Shown piece after piece: positions 50,189-58,849 of a DNA stretch of 60,543 nt. How positions within the stretch are numbered: position 1 is the stretch's first letter; every line of letters begins with the position of its first letter. The position numbers and the translations under genes are program-made. The notes under the pieces were generated by a model that was not told the origin of the DNA, searched no databases, and saw nothing but the letters and a program-made list of their open reading frames with translations. The stretch comes from Bacteroidota bacterium (GTDB lineage Bacteria > Bacteroidota > Bacteroidia > Bacteroidales > CAIXZF01), in contig JAPLDE010000065.1 in assembly GCA_026391855.1 (NCBI GenBank), positions 1-60,543 of the forward strand. The letters run 5' to 3'.

Positions 50189-51072
50189 GATTTTCGCTGC
50201 GTTAATTTCATATAGATCTCCATGGCCGCCCTTACTCCGTCTCCCGTTGCAATGGCTGTTTGCCTGTAAATATCATTTTTTACGTCTCCTGTAAGATGCA
50301 ACGCTTTCAATGCGCTTAAAGGTTCATAATCCTTTAAGAGACCTCCGGTCACAAAAGTAAGACATGGTTCTCTTCCAACAGCAATTAATAGATAAGAAAC
50401 ATATAGTTCCTGATCCTCCTGGCCGTGGGTAAGGCTAAGCAACAACCCGTCACCATGAGGATTGATGCGCTTTACAAAGGTGCTGCCCAGATAGGTAATA
50501 GAGGCGGTTTCGGCAGCGTTGTTCCACAATATGGGAAGACAGCTTGTTTTCTCATTTCGGTTAACGATGATCACCTCATTACATTTCGAAAGGGTCATCG
50601 CATAATCAAATGAGGCATCTCCGCCTCCGATAATGCCAATTTTTCTATTTAAAACATGACGAAGGGGATAAACTTCATAAAAAATAGAGTTGACAATATC
50701 CCCTGAAATTTCGGTTCCTGAAAGTAAACGGGGCTGGGTGCCGGAGGCGATCACTACAAAACGGCTCTTCCTCTCGTTTTTATTGGTAATTATATTGAAT
50801 AACCCATCCTCATAACTGAGTTGTATGACATTTTCGAAAATGACCCCGATCCGGGCATGAGCAAGCTGTTTTCTGAAGAGCTCAATAAGCGCTAAACCGG
50901 AAATTCCCCGGGGAAAACCGGGATAATTCTCAACCAGGTTGGCATTCCTTAACAGTCCGCCTGTCTCGTTCTTCTCCAGCACTACCGGCTCAATACCGTA
51001 ACGTTTAAGCTGAATGGCCGCGGCAATTCCCGCCGGCCCCGCTCCGATGATGACAACGTCCTGGATATTCAT
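50185..51072 (-). CDS. Thioredoxin reductase-like FAD/NAD(P) flavoprotein without the CxxC disulfide
   Basis: The 295-residue protein has the FAD site GAGPAG near the N-terminus, the NAD(P) site IGGGDASFDYA in the middle, an ASGTQPR linker and a C-terminal ATGD (AIATGDGVRAA). It follows the TrxR fold and length, but the position where TrxR has CxxC reads YEVYPLRHV, so it is not a thioredoxin reductase. Ferredoxin/flavodoxin NADP reductase-like or YpdA-like roles fit better. It overlaps the isochorismatase-like gene upstream and the radical SAM gene downstream (four-base overlaps), so it probably works with them, possibly supplying electrons to the radical SAM enzyme. Confidence 0.85.
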   Translation of the reverse strand: MNIQDVVIIGAGPAGIAAAIQLKRYGIEPVVLEKNETGGLLRNANLVENYPGFPRGISGLALIELFRKQLAHARIGVIFENVIQLSYEDGLFNIITNKNERKSRFVVIASGTQPRLLSGTEISGDIVNSIFYEVYPLRHVLNRKIGIIGGGDASFDYAMTLSKCNEVIIVNRNEKTSCLPILWNNAAETASITYLGSTFVKRINPHGDGLLLSLTHGQEDQELYVSYLLIAVGREPCLTFVTGGLLKDYEPLSALKALHLTGDVKNDIYRQTAIATGDGVRAAMEIYMKLTQRKS

Positions 51073-51728
51073 AAATCCTGAGCTGTTACTTTCAGTATTT
51101 CTTTACAAAGAACAGGAACAGCAAATCCATGCGACAAATTCAGCAGACTTGCCTTGTGAAATCCCTCATGAAAGGTGGCTGTCCCGTCAATAGTGAAAAA
51201 TACGGTATACCCCCTGACAAAGGCTGACCGGGCAGTGGTTTCACAACAGAGATGGGTCAAAACTCCCGTGATCACAAGCTGCGTTATACCCTTTCCCCTC
51301 AAAAGATCATCCAATGAAGTGCCATAGAAGGCGTCATAAGATGATTTACAAATAATTATGGTATTCTGACGGGATAACTCAGGAATGACCTCACTGCGAA
51401 GGTCATCTTCTCTTATGGAATCTTTCCACCACCGCATCATGGAACCTGACCCTTCTGTAACATCGGTATGACGCGTCAGTATCACCGGAAGCTCTCTTTT
51501 AATGAAAAGATCCGTCATTAACAGAATATTTTCGGTTATGGCAGCGGCAGAAGGAACATAGGCATGGGAGTTTTTATCCAGAAAATACCGTTGCATATCA
51601 AGGACCAGCAGGGCCGATCTTTCAGGAATAAAACCAAAGGAATGACGGTCCCTGTAAGGTTGAAGCTCCGAAAGCATTTTTTCTGACTTTGCCCGGAGGG
51701 TCGCTGATGTAAAATAGTCGGTTTTCAA
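51069..51728 (-). CDS. Isochorismatase-family cysteine hydrolase
   Basis: The start is uncertain. The frame opens far upstream (51926) but overlaps the preceding gene. TTG at 51728 (KTDYFTSATLRAKSEKMLSE) matches the usual N-terminus of this subfamily; ATG at 51677 is the first ATG and may be the start if the nearby promoter is real. The triad is visible: Asp in LLVLDMQRYFL, Lys in IIICKSSYDAFYG and Cys in TGVLTHLCCETTARSAF. Family members hydrolyse isochorismate, N-carbamoyl compounds or amides such as nicotinamide; the substrate is not clear here. It is the first gene of a three-gene coupled unit with the flavoprotein and radical SAM genes. Confidence 0.75.
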   Translation of the reverse strand: MKTDYFTSATLRAKSEKMLSELQPYRDRHSFGFIPERSALLVLDMQRYFLDKNSHAYVPSAAAITENILLMTDLFIKRELPVILTRHTDVTEGSGSMMRWWKDSIREDDLRSEVIPELSRQNTIIICKSSYDAFYGTSLDDLLRGKGITQLVITGVLTHLCCETTARSAFVRGYTVFFTIDGTATFHEGFHKASLLNLSHGFAVPVLCKEILKVTAQDL

Positions 51729-51734
51729 TTTCTG

Positions 51735-51764
51735 CAAACATACAGTAAATTTATACGAAAGCAA
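51735..51764 (-). promoter_or_regulatory. Putative Bacteroidota promoter for the isochorismatase unit
   Basis: On the minus strand TTG (51764-51762) and TATGTTTG (51742-51735) are separated by 19 bases, matching the -33/-7 consensus and spacing. The -7 box is only seven bases before the TTG start, so use of this promoter would favour the ATG at 51677. Confidence 0.35.
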
Positions 51765-51813
51765 CTTGCCTTTGTCCGCTCGTGGAATCAAAACCGGCCG
51801 GGATTTTCCCTGC

Positions 51814-53658
51814 CTACTTAATGACGAACTTGCCGCTCCCGGCCATCCCCTTTTCATTTTGAAGACGGAAAAAATACAGTCCGCAACCCAATCCCGTATG
51901 ATCAACCCGGAAAACGTCGGTATCAATGTTATCGTTCCTGCTGACTACTTGCCCTTCAGCATTATAAATGAAAAGGGTATGCTTCTTTTTTTCAGGATTT
52001 GAAAATTCAAGGGTGATCGAATTCTTTGCAGGGTTGGGATAAACCAGGATCTGCGGAAAAGCCTGCTGAAGCTCTTCCGCTCCGGTGTTGATAAAAGTGA
52101 TCCTGAACTGTATGGAATAATCGATCACTGAATACATGTCGTTTGGGATATCAACCTCAATGTGCAAAATGGTTTTTCCTGCAAAATGCTCAATAGCCTG
52201 GATGACAAGATTATATGGACCCGAAGAACCAAGAACGGAAAAACTGGTCAGATTCCCGCAATACCATGGCAACTCAACAGGGATATAGATCCGTGTGTCA
52301 CCATAGTGGAATTTATCCCAAACCGGCCAGAAAGTTACGTTGATATGGAGCGTACTCGCATCAATAGAATCAACACTGGCCCTGGTGATGTTTAATGAGT
52401 CTGAGTGATTGTTCTGGTAAGGGTTAAAAAGAGGGTCTCCGAAATAGATCCTGTTCGCTTTCCCGCCAAGCATTGAAGATGCTCCCGGCCAGTCAGCCGG
52501 GTCGAAGGTTCCTGAGACAAGTATATCCGAATTGTAGGTCGACCCGCCCTCAACATAGGTCCTGAGGTTAGGTCGGTTACCCAGGAAACCCATTACCACG
52601 GCGTCATTCGATCGCTTTTGAATATCCCCCAGAGGTTCATGGTAAAGAAAGGCATTATAAACATCCTCCCCCTGGTCATTCGCATTGTTAGCCCCGCAGG
52701 GAGCAAAATAGCCGGTAATGCCTGTCCTGAGTATCGACAACGCAAAACTGAAGGTGTCACTCATAATGTAAAACCTGACCTGCCCCTGGGTATCCCCGAA
52801 AGTAGCCGCAATATCACCTTCTACCATCACCTGTTTCGGCTCTCCGGAATGGCACGCCCCGTTAAAAGCCACCGCAGGATATAGCGAAAGGTTGCCGATA
52901 TCATAACTCGACAACCCCGCCCGGGCATAAGCCGGATCCTCGATCCGGGTCGAATCATAGTTCCATACAGGCGGGTTCGGGTTGATATTTCCTCCCTCAA
53001 AAAGCCACAGCATATGCGGATCACCGTTATGACCGATATCCAGTAACTTATTATTACTCATATAGTTCGCATTCGTCAGAAAAAAATCACGTCCGCTGCC
53101 CGAATCATTCGTCTCCAGCCAGATACACGATGATGAGGGAGGGTTGAGATAAGTCATATAACCATCTGTTCCGGTATATACATAATTCAGGGAAGTGGCT
53201 GCGTAACCTCCCACATTAAGCGGATAGTCCTGGATATGCTGTGTTTCTGCATAAATAATGTTGTTCACAAATTGTAATGCATCCTGACCGGTGGCACCGG
53301 TTATAAAACCATAGGAGAAATCTGAAAAAGGGTCGATGTCAAGCTTGGTGCTCATCATCAGAAACTGCCTGATGAAATTAATATGCAGCTCAACCGGCTT
53401 ACAAACCACCGCCACATAACGCGGATTAATACTGATTAGCGTTGGAAGCAGCTGATTGATGTTCCCGGGATCCATCTGAATGAGCTGGGCATTGCGATAA
53501 TTGCCAAGCGCCACGGCTGCCTGGTAATAAGCATCCGTCGTGTCGCTGGTGGTGGTCAGTACAATGTAAGTGGATGACTGGGCCTTCAACAGGGTGCTTG
53601 AAAACATGAAAATGATAGCCGGGAGTAATAAAGATTTTCCTAAGATAAGTGCTTTCAT
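51814..53658 (-). CDS. Gingipain-like (clan CD) secreted cysteine protease candidate with T9SS sorting domain
   Basis: The ATG at 53658 begins a signal peptide (MKALILGKSLLLPAIIFMFSS to LLKAQ) and is preferred over the longer frame to 53790, whose extra part is a foreign remnant. The 614-residue protein has a Rossmann-like N-terminus (QSSTYIVLTTTSDTTDAYYQ, VALGNYRNAQLIQM), a candidate catalytic His in LLDIGHNGDPH (about residue 210) and Cys in AVAFNGACHSG (about residue 268), the His-Gly then Cys order of gingipains and caspase-like peptidases. A beta-sandwich follows, then a T9SS type A sorting domain (ILVYPNPAKNSITLEFS to GKFVIK). The peptidase assignment rests on motif order and is inference. 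Confidence 0.7.
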   Translation of the reverse strand: MKALILGKSLLLPAIIFMFSSTLLKAQSSTYIVLTTTSDTTDAYYQAAVALGNYRNAQLIQMDPGNINQLLPTLISINPRYVAVVCKPVELHINFIRQFLMMSTKLDIDPFSDFSYGFITGATGQDALQFVNNIIYAETQHIQDYPLNVGGYAATSLNYVYTGTDGYMTYLNPPSSSCIWLETNDSGSGRDFFLTNANYMSNNKLLDIGHNGDPHMLWLFEGGNINPNPPVWNYDSTRIEDPAYARAGLSSYDIGNLSLYPAVAFNGACHSGEPKQVMVEGDIAATFGDTQGQVRFYIMSDTFSFALSILRTGITGYFAPCGANNANDQGEDVYNAFLYHEPLGDIQKRSNDAVVMGFLGNRPNLRTYVEGGSTYNSDILVSGTFDPADWPGASSMLGGKANRIYFGDPLFNPYQNNHSDSLNITRASVDSIDASTLHINVTFWPVWDKFHYGDTRIYIPVELPWYCGNLTSFSVLGSSGPYNLVIQAIEHFAGKTILHIEVDIPNDMYSVIDYSIQFRITFINTGAEELQQAFPQILVYPNPAKNSITLEFSNPEKKKHTLFIYNAEGQVVSRNDNIDTDVFRVDHTGLGCGLYFFRLQNEKGMAGSGKFVIK

Positions 53659-53673
53659 TGATGTGATGTGAAC

Positions 53674-53790
53674 CTGATCATAAGCGTCCTGTAATGTTTT
53701 AATGTCGATCTTGTACATCTTAAGCAGGGCGTTCATCACCCGCTGGGATTTTGATTTATCCGGATCGTTGAACATAAAGCTCATGAACAA
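53674..53790 (-). pseudogene. 3' remnant of a VOC/PF06983-type gene fused in frame to the gingipain-like gene
   Basis: About 36 codons read NDPDKSKSQRVMNALLKM then YKIDIKTLQDAYDQ, which closely resembles the conserved C-terminus of 3-dmu-9_3-mt/PhnB-like VOC proteins (typical form DPDKxKxxRVMxAMLxMxKIDIxxLxxAY). The rest of that gene is absent: a TAA stop lies 13 codons before this segment. There is no stop between the remnant and the signal peptide of the downstream gene. Confidence 0.6.
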
Positions 53791-53949
53791 ATAAAGACAA
53801 AGATAATAAAGAATTGCTTAACATTATCAGAACAGTCCCTGGCACCGGATGGATCGGGATGCAGGTAAAGTCAGTGTCACAAACATGTTAACCGGGAGAA
53901 AAGGGTTAATCCGGGTTATGAAAGGCTGAGAAATGCATGGCTCTTTTCC

Positions 53950-54849
53950 TTATTCCCTGGTTGGTTGGTCGAAAAAATAGTAACGGTTAATATCTTTGAA
54001 TGGAGTGCTAAAGAATTTAATTACTTCACTGTTGATCAGTTCAGGTTGTTCAGCCAGTGCAATATGCGTGGCGCCCGGTACAACAAAAAGCTGTGAATGC
54101 GGGAGATTCTCAAATAATTGTATTGTGTGGTGTATATTTATTAGATCATGATCGCCTGAAACAACCAGGATGGGTACTTTAATCTGCCGTAACTGTTCTT
54201 TCGTAAAAGTCGGATATTTCTCCATCAGGCTTTTCAGTTTATTCTTTGTCTCGGGCGAAGGTTGAGGTATTGGTGTAGGTCTTTTAGAAACGATCTCAGC
54301 TTTTCTTTTCTCAATGGATGAAAGATTGACAATAAGAGGATCGTTTGAAGCCATTTTAACATTGTCAGGAATGGCTTCAGCATCCTCATTGTTGAAATTT
54401 GCCCCAAGAGTAATCAGCTTTTTGACCTTTTCCGGATGTGCAAAAGCTAATTCCAGGCCGATATTGCCGCCATCACTAAAACCCAGTATATAAGCACTTT
54501 CAATTTTTAGTTCATTGAGAAGCTCATTCATGTCTGATGCCATTAATGAATACGTGATCTCTTTATCTGAATCTGTCGTTCTGCCCTGAGCCCTGCTGTC
54601 TACGGCGATAACTTTAAAATGTTTGGCTAATGTTGGTATCTGTTGGTCAAAGTCCTCAATTGATCCCCCGTTACCATGCAGTAACAAAAGAGGCTCACCT
54701 TCGCCATAAACCTCATAATAAACCATAATATTGTTTATATCAACATGCTTTCCCGCATGAGGGTTCGAACCATAATCGATTTGTTTCTGAATTGGATTAT
54801 TACAGGATGTAAGTATGGTGATTAACAAAATGAGAGCTTTTGTTTTCAT
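53950..54849 (-). CDS. Lipoprotein alpha/beta hydrolase
   Basis: The 299-residue protein begins with a lipoprotein signal and lipobox (LTSC, C16), so it should be anchored to a membrane after export. The alpha/beta-hydrolase fold is clear: oxyanion HGNGGS (about 58-63), nucleophile elbow GFSDGG with S125, acid in SGDHDLI (about D235) and H262 (GATHIAL). The family includes esterases, haloperoxidase-like and C-C hydrolases; the substrate cannot be told. It is followed, on the same strand, by no other gene for about 150 bases. Confidence 0.85.
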   Translation of the reverse strand: MKTKALILLITILTSCNNPIQKQIDYGSNPHAGKHVDINNIMVYYEVYGEGEPLLLLHGNGGSIEDFDQQIPTLAKHFKVIAVDSRAQGRTTDSDKEITYSLMASDMNELLNELKIESAYILGFSDGGNIGLELAFAHPEKVKKLITLGANFNNEDAEAIPDNVKMASNDPLIVNLSSIEKRKAEIVSKRPTPIPQPSPETKNKLKSLMEKYPTFTKEQLRQIKVPILVVSGDHDLINIHHTIQLFENLPHSQLFVVPGATHIALAEQPELINSEVIKFFSTPFKDINRYYFFDQPTRE

Positions 54850-54894
54850 TTCAAACAGTTTAATTATGATTCAGGAAGTATGAACCACCTGCAT

Positions 54895-55449
54895 CTAAAG
54901 TCTGTAAAATATCATTGAACATCTGCAGGGTGGCTGGCCACACTTGGGGCATATATAGTTCTTGTCGATTGAATCCCTGTGCCAGAAATCTGATATCTCC
55001 GTAATGTAGGTAAACCCGATGTTCTCTACGAGTTTTTTGGCATTGGCCCCTTCACTGGTTTTCCATACGGTAGTGCAGATCACATCAATGGTTTCTAAAT
55101 TTTTTAAGGATTGAATCAATTCATTGGCTAATTCACTGGCTATTCTCGTTCCCCTGTATTCCTTTTTGACGCAGATAGTCTCCGCAAAACCCATATAACC
55201 TTCACCTGCCAGTTCCTTCTCAATATGTGTATCTGTTTTTAATAGGTTTTTTTTAAATTCACTTTTTTTAAGGATTTTCCCTTTCACAAAACCGATGATT
55301 TCATCATTTACCTTATAAACCTTAAGAATTTTCTTCGGGTCAGCAATATAATTTTTTATCGAATCATAGGTTTGAAAATTTTTGCCGACGAATTGATCAG
55401 ACAGTGAACATACGTGTTCAATATCCTCCGCTTTTACATCCCTGATCAT
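54895..55449 (-). CDS. GNAT-family N-acetyltransferase with C-terminal Cys-rich tail
   Basis: The 184-residue protein has the GNAT core: acidic start IRDVKAEDIEHV, central strand GFAETICVKKEYRGTRIASELANELI (acetyl-CoA loop KEYRGTRIA) and a following strand with ENIGFTYI. The tail after about residue 163 has CPKCGQPPCRC, a short zinc-ribbon-like or metal-binding cluster not part of the standard fold. It acetylates an amine using acetyl-CoA in the cytoplasm; the substrate is unknown. It lies 45 bases upstream of the hydrolase gene on the same strand. Confidence 0.85.
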   Translation of the reverse strand: MIRDVKAEDIEHVCSLSDQFVGKNFQTYDSIKNYIADPKKILKVYKVNDEIIGFVKGKILKKSEFKKNLLKTDTHIEKELAGEGYMGFAETICVKKEYRGTRIASELANELIQSLKNLETIDVICTTVWKTSEGANAKKLVENIGFTYITEISDFWHRDSIDKNYICPKCGQPPCRCSMIFYRL

Positions 55450-55643
55450 GAGTATGTGGTTCTTGGTTAGATATCAAATAGTTTGGCACACAATGGTTTA
55501 CCTGTAGTTAAACAAGGGGAATTCAATGTAAAAAATCATGCCGCAATTTAAAAATAATTTGGAAATGGAAGAAATTATCCGGGCCACCTGCAATGCAAAT
55601 CCCGGTCATGTCGGCGGCCCTATGCCTTCATTCAGAGTGACCT

Positions 55644-55889
55644 TTATTTGAAATTCTTTTCATATTCATCAACAATAACTTTTGCTTTGTCGAAATCTTT
55701 AGTCGAAACAAATACCCTTATCGCTCCTGCACCACCTGCCGCTGTCCACCAGGGATTCATTGTACCCATTATTGCATCTGCAATAAAGGCTTCAATCCCT
55801 GAATCCTCTAATAAAGTTTTTACCATTCCGGCCTGCCATGGAGTTCCGGCAAAAACTTCAATTGGTTTTGTCTCATTGTTCCCTTTCAT
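55644..55889 (-). CDS. DUF2007 small protein
   Basis: The 81-residue protein matches the DUF2007 (putative signal transducing protein) pattern: EVFAGTPWQAGMVKTLLEDS, GIEAFIADAIMGTMNPWW and IRVFVSTKDFDKAKVIVDEYE, a ferredoxin-like alpha/beta fold. The function is unknown; homologues are common in Bacteroidota next to varied genes. The 194-base gap to the next gene (55450-55643) shows nothing recognisable. Confidence 0.85.
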   Translation of the reverse strand: MKGNNETKPIEVFAGTPWQAGMVKTLLEDSGIEAFIADAIMGTMNPWWTAAGGAGAIRVFVSTKDFDKAKVIVDEYEKNFK

Positions 55890-55938
55890 AGTGTAAGCGC
55901 TTTCCTATGATGTATTAAAATTGCCACTCTAAAATTTC

Positions 55939-58122
55939 TTATAATCTGATTTCCTGTCCATTTGTTTTCTCTCCACAATAAGGACAAACAATCCATAGTT
56001 TTTCAAGCTGGCTAAAACACTTTTGACAAATAATTGCTTTTTCAACTACTGATTTTATTGGTATGCTTGTCCTAACGGTAAATATATCGGGGATCTCTTT
56101 CAAAAAACCTGACTCGTTTCCTTTCTCTGTTATTAAAAAAAGTTTATCTTTAGCTCTTGTGATAGCGACATAAAAAAGTCGTCTTTCTTCTTCCATAAGT
56201 AAATCGTGGTTTGCTTTTTTGATGACTTGAAAAATTCTGTCTTCTAACCAAATATCTGGAAAGCCACCGTTACCCTCTGTCAAACCGAGGATGAAAACAA
56301 CTTTTGCTTCAAGGCCTTTTGCTGCATGAATTGTTTTAGCTTGAACTTTAATTCCTTCTTTATAAAATGTTTTGTAATAAGAAGGTTTACCTGAATAAGT
56401 ACCAGGATTGAACATGTGAGTCCTGCGATACAAGAATAAAATGTCTTCATAGGTAAGTCCATCATCAAGAAGTTCTCTAACTTTATTTAAACAGAATTGG
56501 ATATTCTCCTCTTCGCTGGTGCCTGAGTATACAACAATTTTGTGTTCTGATTTCTTTGATGAATGAATCTCCTTTTCAACTTTAAACTTATTTTGCTTGA
56601 TTACTTCATTGCTTGCTTCTACTATGTTTTGAGTGCTGCGATAATTCAGATTAAGTATAATAACCTTTGAATTTGGAAAATGGTTTTCAAAATCAATAAT
56701 ATAACTTACATTTGAACCTCTGAAACCATATATACTTTGCCAGTCGTCACCAACGCAAAACAATTGTGTTTGGTCAGTGAGTAAAAGGTTGATTAAATCA
56801 ACCTGCAATTTATTTACATCTTGAAACTCGTCAACTAAAATATATTGGTATTTACTTTTGTATTTGTTGGCAATGTCAGGATAATTTTGAAAAAGGGAAG
56901 TACTTCGTGAAATTAAGTCATTGAAATCAAGATAAGATTTATCTATGCAGTAGTGAATATATTTATCAACGATTGGAATTGCCAGCTCATAAAAATTCCT
57001 TACTCTCTCATGCTGGTCTTTCCTTGCGTTTTCTAAAACAGTTTTCAATTCAATATTCTCAACCTTTATCATATCAGTGATACGAATTATTTGAGTAACG
57101 AAGTCTTTTACATTTTCGTGATAACCATTAAATTCTTCACGGTAGGTAAGTGAAACAGTGTTATGATAGTTTGAGGGCAAACGATTTTTTACAACCTTAT
57201 CCAACGTATGGTTGAATAATGCAGAATCTTTAGTCAAACATTCATATGTCTTTACCAAAAGCAAATTACCTTTTTTAAATTGTTCTTCTTTGTCTTTAGT
57301 TGAAAAACTTTTATCGCTTACATGCTCAATGTAAAGATTAGCTTCAGGAATATAGAAGTCAGGATGAAAAGCAAAGTCCTTTACATTAAGCAATGGTTCA
57401 TACTCATATTTGATGCTGTGGCGATAAAACCAGTCTGCAATAAACTGTTCGGATTTTGAACGTACTTTAGTTCCGTCAAGTGAAGTAAAATATTTACCGT
57501 CTTTTGGAAAGTGTTTTACATCATAATTGTGAATCTTATCAATTATATAGTCTAAAACATAGCGTTTTAGTCGAAGCAAAAAATCTATATCCTCGCATTG
57601 GTCAATTATAAGTTTGTAAACAACTTCAAAGACTGTTTCAGGTGAAACATTTCTCGAAAGTTCATTTTCTTCGTCTCTTTTTTCGTCTCCGATAATTTTA
57701 AACTTATTGTCAAACTCGTTAACTCCGTAATTACGAAGTATGCTATAACAAAAACTATGAAAAGTCCTGACGGTTAATCCGTTAATCCATTTATATTTTT
57801 TCTGTTGGTTAAACCGTTCTTCGTCCTTATCTGCCTTATTCTTACGCTTATCAACCAACATGCTTTCATATAGGCCGGTCTTGTCTGCTGAAATAATTAA
57901 GCGATCAATCATTTCATTGCTTGCGTTCTTTGTGAAAGTGATTGCAAGAATACTTGACGGACTAACACCTTTCTCCTCAATCAGATAAATTAGTTTCTGC
58001 AAAAGTGTTTTTGTCTTGCCGGAACCGGCGCCAGACAAAACTAAAAGGCGTTTATCTTCGCTGACAACTGCTTCTCTTTGCTTGTCGTTTAAAGCACTTA
58101 AATCTGTCTTAGTTGAAATCAA
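55939..58122 (-). CDS. UvrD/Rep-like superfamily 1 helicase with embedded nuclease-like segment and zinc ribbon
   Basis: The 727-residue protein has Walker A at 31-37 (GAGSGKT), motif Ia (LAITFTKNASNEM), motif II VDEFQDVN, motif III (GDDWQSIYGFRGS), motif IV (LNLNYRST), motif V (TIHAAKGLEAKVVFI) and motif VI (LFYVAITRAKDKL). Between motifs Ia and II, at about 215-300, lies a PD-(D/E)xK-like unit (SKSEQFIADWFYRH, HPDFYIPEANLYIEHVSD). C699, C702, C713 and C716 form a C-terminal zinc ribbon. It is a 3'-5' DNA helicase of the helicase IV-like group, for repair or defence. The gene is notably AT-rich compared with the left of the window, suggesting a different history. Confidence 0.9.
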   Translation of the reverse strand: MISTKTDLSALNDKQREAVVSEDKRLLVLSGAGSGKTKTLLQKLIYLIEEKGVSPSSILAITFTKNASNEMIDRLIISADKTGLYESMLVDKRKNKADKDEERFNQQKKYKWINGLTVRTFHSFCYSILRNYGVNEFDNKFKIIGDEKRDEENELSRNVSPETVFEVVYKLIIDQCEDIDFLLRLKRYVLDYIIDKIHNYDVKHFPKDGKYFTSLDGTKVRSKSEQFIADWFYRHSIKYEYEPLLNVKDFAFHPDFYIPEANLYIEHVSDKSFSTKDKEEQFKKGNLLLVKTYECLTKDSALFNHTLDKVVKNRLPSNYHNTVSLTYREEFNGYHENVKDFVTQIIRITDMIKVENIELKTVLENARKDQHERVRNFYELAIPIVDKYIHYCIDKSYLDFNDLISRSTSLFQNYPDIANKYKSKYQYILVDEFQDVNKLQVDLINLLLTDQTQLFCVGDDWQSIYGFRGSNVSYIIDFENHFPNSKVIILNLNYRSTQNIVEASNEVIKQNKFKVEKEIHSSKKSEHKIVVYSGTSEEENIQFCLNKVRELLDDGLTYEDILFLYRRTHMFNPGTYSGKPSYYKTFYKEGIKVQAKTIHAAKGLEAKVVFILGLTEGNGGFPDIWLEDRIFQVIKKANHDLLMEEERRLFYVAITRAKDKLFLITEKGNESGFLKEIPDIFTVRTSIPIKSVVEKAIICQKCFSQLEKLWIVCPYCGEKTNGQEIRL

Positions 58123-58127
58123 GGTGT

Positions 58128-58736
58128 TTATTTTATCTTCGTTTTAGTAAATGGAATTAGCATAGGTACTTCCTGCTGATATTTGATGTAAGTATCACCA
58201 AATTCCAAAACAAGTTTTCTCTCTTCAAGTATTGTTCCTATGATAATATAAATTGTCAGCACCGTGTTCACAACAATATCCGACATCCTATGTATTTGGC
58301 ACCATAAATAAATAATTAATGCGAAATACATGGGATGTCTCATTATTCCCAATAACCCGCTTCTTTTAATTTCATCCGAAGTGTTTACATTCTTTATCTT
58401 TCCAAGGTTCAAAATTTGGCGAATTCCAAAAAATGATAAAGAATCATAGTTAAAGAAAAAGGCCCAGAAGAACATTAGTAATGAACCGGAAATAAGCACA
58501 TAACGTAACACATCCAGGGATTGTGCGTATGTTATGATTACTTTATTATCTAATCGTTCAGTATATTGGATTAACGGAATGAGTAAAAGCAATGAGATCA
58601 ATACATAAAAAACCCGGTAAAAGGCATAATATTTCTTTAAAAAACGAGTCATCAGATTTGTGAATCCGATACTGATCAGGTAGCTGTGAAGTGCACAGTA
58701 TCCTGCCCACAACAGTATAATTATTAAATATTTCAT
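58128..58736 (-). CDS. Isoprenylcysteine methyltransferase/NnrU-like membrane protein
   Basis: The 202-residue protein has about six TM segments (1-20, 40-58, 73-95, 128-150, 155-172) and the ICMT/PEMT-type C-terminal signature: RSGLLGIMRHPMYFALIIYL, then ILEERKLVLEFGDTYIKYQQ and a final VPMLIP. The RHPMY and E-E..GD..Y residues bind SAM in ICMT-type enzymes. It may methylate a lipid, thiol or prenyl group at the inner membrane, or act as an NnrU-like factor; the substrate is unknown. It lies five bases upstream of the helicase gene on the same strand. Confidence 0.75.
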   Translation of the reverse strand: MKYLIIILLWAGYCALHSYLISIGFTNLMTRFLKKYYAFYRVFYVLISLLLLIPLIQYTERLDNKVIITYAQSLDVLRYVLISGSLLMFFWAFFFNYDSLSFFGIRQILNLGKIKNVNTSDEIKRSGLLGIMRHPMYFALIIYLWCQIHRMSDIVVNTVLTIYIIIGTILEERKLVLEFGDTYIKYQQEVPMLIPFTKTKIK

Positions 58737-58849
58737 AATTACAGTCCTCCTTTTTTTTGGCTTGTAAAACTATTAGCTGTCGATAAAGATAAAAAATAAG
58801 AATTTATCCTATTGTATGACATTCCGGTATTAAGCTTGAAAGTGTATAA

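Noticed and set aside
50185..51072. Thioredoxin reductase (trxB)
   Set aside because: The redox CxxC between FAD and NAD(P) motifs is absent.
55450..55643. Small plus-strand frame beginning near 55564
   Set aside because: About 25 codons with no conserved feature; not supportable as a gene.
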